From assembly GCA_965249745.1 (NCBI GenBank), contig OZ252252.1, forward strand, positions 4,216,001 through 4,280,000: a stretch of DNA of 64,000 bases, read 5' to 3'. The translations under genes and the position numbers were made by a program. The notes under the pieces were generated by a model. That model worked only from the letters and a program-made list of their open reading frames with translations, was not told the origin of the DNA and did not search any database. Origin of the DNA: JANYHH01 sp965249745 (lineage in GTDB: Bacteria; Deinococcota; Deinococci; Deinococcales; JAAFIG01). Positions 61,111 to 64,000 of this stretch are shown in pieces (the stretch's first letter is position 1; every line of letters begins with the position of its first letter).

Positions 61111-61605
61111 TTATCTTGGATCACTCGTAACTGCGAACGACCAGCAGATGTTATTTAGGCGTGCGATAATGGTTCCCAGCAATTTGTGGGCATGTGGTGA
61201 GTTATAAGGAGGCCCGGAGATTCCGAGGGGACCACTACCCGGCTCACCCAAAAACACTTGATACGACGCGAGTGAATCGTGCGATGGAGTCAGAGCTAGG
61301 CGAATAAAAACAGGGGTAACGGTCTGGTCGCTAATCAAAATGCACAAGCCAGCGAGTTCAGCGGTATCTGATCGAATTTTTCGTGCGTTTGCTAATAAAA
61401 ACCCATCCAGACTCTCGTATTCCCACTCTAGATATTTGCGAGAAAACAATCGCGGAATATATAATTCCAGTAAATACAAGATGTCATCAGACGATTTTAC
61501 CTCTAACTTTGACTCAACAGAACTTTTCTCCAGCAAAGCACTTAATTCAGAAGCGATTTTAGCTTCTAAACCCAAAATATTTCGTTTTGAATTGACTTCA
61601 TTCAT
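61111..61605 (-). CDS. Orphan hypothetical protein, AT-richer, without CTCGAG
   Basis: A 164-residue protein from MNEVNSKRNILGLEAKIASE. It is predicted mixed alpha/beta with SLDGFLLANARKIRSDTAELAGLCILISDQTVTPVFIRLALTPSHDS in the middle and a Gly/Pro turn before HAHKLLGTIIARLNNICW. No domain is recognised. The gene is clearly lower in GC, has A- and T-rich codons and no CTCGAG over about 630 bp, unlike its neighbours, so it is probably a recent arrival. A partner in an immunity or effector pair is possible but unsupported. Confidence 0.65.
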   Translation of the reverse strand: MNEVNSKRNILGLEAKIASELSALLEKSSVESKLEVKSSDDILYLLELYIPRLFSRKYLEWEYESLDGFLLANARKIRSDTAELAGLCILISDQTVTPVFIRLALTPSHDSLASYQVFLGEPGSGPLGISGPPYNSPHAHKLLGTIIARLNNICWSFAVTSDPR

Positions 61606-61716
61606 TACTTCCCCAAAGTTTTTTTTGTGCTTTTCATAAGCTCTACTTAGCGATCAAACGTTTATTGTGCCCACGGTCTACCTCGAGCCTTCAATACGCG
61701 CTCGAGGGCTGAATCG

Positions 61717-62031
61717 TTGCCTCACCACCAACGCTGGTACGTCGCCTGCACCAATCCGCTGTTAAAGCTGCGACTCGAGACGAGTGTCCAGCGGCTCTAC
61801 GGCAATCCACGCTCAAACAGGGCGATCCTCGATCCGAGGATAATTGGCAGTGTACTGAGCATCAGCTCATCCACCACGTCCGCCTCGAGCGGCAAAGTGT
61901 ACACGGACATTCAAACGAACGCCGATTTTCTGAAAAACGTGTTCTTGCAGCCGGACGGTCAAGTTCTTGCGATAGGCACATCGTATCTCAGTGCGACGAG
62001 GGGCCTGAGCATGGTCCGTTACTGGAATTAA
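61717..62031 (+). pseudogene. Fragment of a delta-60 repeat surface protein
   Basis: The C-terminal part (NADFLKNVFLQPDGQVLAIGTSYLSATRGLSMVRYWN) is one delta-60 repeat (F..vqpDGkil..G....G.s..Ry). Delta-60 proteins normally have many such repeats; only the last survives here, preceded by unrelated residues and no proper start. Considered a decayed remnant. Confidence 0.6.
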
Positions 62032-62043
62032 ACCGATCACCCT

Positions 62044-62079
62044 CTCGAGACTGCGCTCAGCCGTAAGAGCAGTCTCGAG
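62044..62079 (+). terminator. CTCGAG-armed inverted repeat after the delta-60 fragment
   Basis: CTCGAGACTG and CAGTCTCGAG, a perfect 10-bp stem enclosing 16 bases, 13 bp after the stop. No T-run, so the terminator role is inferred. Confidence 0.45.
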
Positions 62080-62276
62080 CTGAGCGGGGCACGAGCTGAA
62101 AACAGCTCACTCGAGCGGCGAGTTCTCGTGGAGTTCGGACAGTTTGGACTCAAACTCGAGACTGATAAACCTCGGCGCGGCGTTTCTCTCGAGTTTCTGA
62201 TAGCGCCATGTATTCATTGAGCGCTGTAGACGCCTGAGAATCGCTCGAGCCGCTGGTGACGGGATTTTCGCGTGCT

Positions 62277-62810
62277 TCACCCCACTCCCGATATGCCCCC
62301 GAGCGGCAATTCCATGAAGACAATGAACGGCAGTAAGGTTTCCGGGTACTCGAGGTGCGGCTGACAGGGTCGAAATCCGAACGAGGCGTACATGGCTTGC
62401 GCTTCGGCGAAGCGGCTGGCGGTATCCAGCCGCATTAATTCAAATCCGTCGGCTCGAGCCAGTTTAATGATCCCCTCGCACAAGCGCCGTCCAATGCCGC
62501 GACCTCTGAACGACTCGGATACGAAAAATCGTTTCATCTCGCAGGTGCCGTCCGGTAAGACGTGGTAGGCGCAGGCACCACCGACAACACCGGCTTCCTG
62601 GTACAACAAGACCTTGCCGTGCGGCGGGCTGAACTTCACCGCCAGCGTCGCCAGTTCTGTCTCGAGCGATTGATGCCCGAAAGCGGCTTCGACGAACCAC
62701 ACGTCATCGGCGTAGCGTTCCCGACACCAGGTCACGTATTCGCGCACCAACCTTGCGAAGGCCTGAAAGTCGCTCGAGCTGCTGGCCAGAAATATGTCGT
62801 TTTTCATCAT
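62277..62810 (-). CDS. GNAT-family N-acetyltransferase
   Basis: A 177-residue acetyl-CoA-dependent transferase. FFVSESFRGRGIGRRLCEGIIKLARADGFELMRLDTASRFAEAQAMYASFGFRP contains the acetyl-CoA loop (RGRGIG) and the GNAT ending; the last part is PYPETLL.-like (YPETLLPFIVFMELPL). Substrate unknown. Its start overlaps (ATGA) the stop of a gene remnant upstream, so it was once part of an operon with a PLP enzyme. Confidence 0.88.
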   Translation of the reverse strand: MMKNDIFLASSSSDFQAFARLVREYVTWCRERYADDVWFVEAAFGHQSLETELATLAVKFSPPHGKVLLYQEAGVVGGACAYHVLPDGTCEMKRFFVSESFRGRGIGRRLCEGIIKLARADGFELMRLDTASRFAEAQAMYASFGFRPCQPHLEYPETLLPFIVFMELPLGGISGVG

Positions 62811-62911
62811 TTTGACCGGATTTCCTTTCCAAGCCGCACCACTTCTGTTGCCAGCAGGTCAAAATCGGCTTGAACACTGCGTTGGTTGGCAATCGCAATT
62901 CGCAGACAATA
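62807..62911 (-). pseudogene. C-terminal remnant of a PLP-dependent decarboxylase
   Basis: A frame of 34 codons ending at 62807: YCLRIAIANQRS and DFDLLATEVVRLGKEIRSK, which is the usual C-terminus of group II pyridoxal-dependent decarboxylases (cLR..i.N.rt...dfd.L...vvrlG.e). Everything upstream is missing; it abuts the cupin fragment in another frame. Confidence 0.6.
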
Positions 62912-63074
62912 CGCTCCATGAGATGATGTACAAAAACCCAGACCAGACAGGCGTGTGAACAGCCGTTCCCTCGCTGGGTTTTAAGAGCGTCTCAGTCACC
63001 CGAATCTGGTCATTCTCGAGCAGGACTTTATGGTGTTCGGGTGCAGTGGAAACGACATCAAGGTAATCTAGCAT
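62859..63074 (-). pseudogene. Truncated cupin protein gene
   Basis: The first 52 residues (MLDYLDVVSTAPEHHKVLLENDQIRVTETLLKPSEGTAVHTPVWSGFLYIIS) are the start of a small cupin protein, cut after the first metal-ligand strand. The remaining 19 residues (WSVLSANCDCQ..) are out-of-frame reading of the neighbouring decarboxylase end. A deletion has joined the two genes. Confidence 0.7.
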
Positions 63075-63076
63075 TC

Positions 63077-63241
63077 CTACCCAATGCCCGCATCTCGTGC
63101 CCGAGCTTGGTTCTCAAGCCCAATTTTTTTCACCGCGTCGCGGTCAATCGTGTAAGGATTTCCGTCAGGCGAGAACGGCTGTTTGAAGTTGAAAGTTTCT
63201 GGCGTCGAGCCTTGGTGGTACAGCCGTTCATAACGCCACGT
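63077..63241 (-). pseudogene. Out-of-frame C-terminal end of the BTAD-DUF3291 gene
   Basis: In the +1 frame relative to the upstream gene, codons from about 63241 read TWRYERLYHQGSTPETFNFK, then QPFSPDGNPYTIDRDAVKK to a TAG at 63077-63079. The FNFKQPF ending is typical of DUF3291 domains, so the gene is split by a single frameshift near 63240. Confidence 0.65.
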
Positions 63242-63953
63242 AACCGGGACACGGCCCGTGCGTGAACCAGTCCTTGCGTTTGGCGAGCGCCTCGGCGTGC
63301 AAGCCGCCGTACGAGTACGCCATCACCGACTCGAGGTCTCGCCATATGGACAGCGCGTGGGCCACCCGACCCGCGAATTCCGGGGCGCTAAAGACAGCCG
63401 GAACGTCGGGAGGCCCGCTCAACAGCGCCACGAACCCTTGACTGTCCTTGGCGACGCCGAATACGTCGGGGACGCGCTGCTCGAAGCCGCGCACCTGTGG
63501 ATCACCAAACGGTTCGAGCAAGATGCCTAAGCTCTCGCGTTCCGCCTCGAGCCAATCGCTGTACTCGGTCGAATCCCCGTCCGAGTTCCCCGCCAGCAGA
63601 AGCCCGTCGTACAACTTCAACGCTTCGTCCCAAGCGGCGCGTTCCAGCGCGGCGCGAAACTCGTGGACATCGCAAGGAACCCGCCAACGCAAATACTCGA
63701 GATTCGCGTCGAAGCCCGTCAGCCACTCGAGGGCACGGGTGCGTCCGATCAGGTGACGCAGGTTCTTGCGGGCGGCGGTCGTGTCCGAGTCCGCCCAGAA
63801 CAGGTGCGCCAGCGATTCGCGCGAGACCCAATCGGCCTGATACGCCAAGTACGCTAGCAGGCGATACCGCTTGTCGTTGGCGAAGACCGTCGGCGTTTCA
63901 CCGACGGTTACCACCGCTGCCGAGCCAAGCAGTTGCACGCGAATCTCTGGCAT
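63228..63953 (-). CDS. BTAD regulator fused to a DUF3291-like domain, frameshifted at its end
   Basis: Residues 1-145: winged helix and short BTAD (IRVQLLGSAAVVTVGETPTVFANDKRYRLLAYLAYQADWVSRESLAHLFWADSDTTAARKNLRHLIGRTRAL; then ALERAAWDEALKLYDGLLL). From about residue 165 a DUF3291-like domain (GFVALLSGPPDVPA.., HALSIWRDLESVMAYSYGGLHAEALAKRKDWF). The frame stops at PGYVAL (63228), while the rest of the domain continues in another frame to 63077. With the frameshift repaired the protein would have about 291 residues. Start at MPEIRVQ. Confidence 0.75.
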   Translation of the reverse strand: MPEIRVQLLGSAAVVTVGETPTVFANDKRYRLLAYLAYQADWVSRESLAHLFWADSDTTAARKNLRHLIGRTRALEWLTGFDANLEYLRWRVPCDVHEFRAALERAAWDEALKLYDGLLLAGNSDGDSTEYSDWLEAERESLGILLEPFGDPQVRGFEQRVPDVFGVAKDSQGFVALLSGPPDVPAVFSAPEFAGRVAHALSIWRDLESVMAYSYGGLHAEALAKRKDWFTHGPCPGYVAL

Positions 63954-64000
63954 GAACAGTCTCAAGTGTAACAAGTGGGCGCAGGACGAGCTGAAGTATT

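Overview
The window is GC-rich chromosomal DNA, most likely from a member of the Deinococcota (Deinococcus-like). This rests on the EF-Tu sequence type, three BTAD-type regulators, a bacillithiol enzyme (BshC) and gene content; no rRNA or tRNA gene is present to confirm it, and the genus cannot be named. The palindrome CTCGAG runs through almost the whole window, in genes and gaps alike. I counted about 44 copies by eye in the first 10 kb, where base composition would predict about 3. It behaves like a highly iterated palindrome comparable to cyanobacterial HIP1.

Layout. 1-9.6 kb: end of a glutamine synthetase gene, a divergent MarR/membrane-protein pair, dehydrogenase/reductase genes, secreted proteins, and a glutaryl-CoA dehydrogenase gene whose 3' end is duplicated around a MazEF-type toxin-antitoxin pair, then a family 4 uracil-DNA glycosylase. 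9.6-27.8 kb: one continuous minus-strand cluster, tuf - S10 - spc - alpha (tuf, rpsJ ... rplQ), including secY, adk, map, infA and rpoA. Several gaps and gene ends in it carry 14-23 nt tandem duplications, and L4 carries an extra helix-hairpin-helix domain. 27.8-43 kb: accessory and housekeeping genes (secreted protein, large BTAD-ATPase regulator, Fur, WYL regulator, DinB-like, allE, clpXP, hydroxyacid oxidase, CHRD lipoprotein, YebC).

43.1-57.7 kb: a type I-C CRISPR-Cas locus. A WYL regulator gene is translationally coupled to cas3, followed by cas5c, cas8c (with an internal cas11c start), cas7c, cas4, cas1 and cas2. The array next to cas2 is heavily scrambled; a second array, on the other side and pointing outward, is pristine (26 full repeats). 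Both arrays have 180-bp leaders sharing conserved blocks at identical offsets. Between the WYL gene and the second leader lie a BTAD/TPR-type regulator and a 46-residue exported peptide separated by a strongly structured intergenic region, which may be a peptide-receptor pair.

57.7-64 kb: a secreted DUF4139-like protein and bshC, then a decaying accessory stretch: an AT-richer orphan gene with no CTCGAG, a delta-60-repeat fragment, a GNAT gene, a cupin/PLP-decarboxylase deletion chimera, and a frameshifted BTAD-DUF3291 gene.
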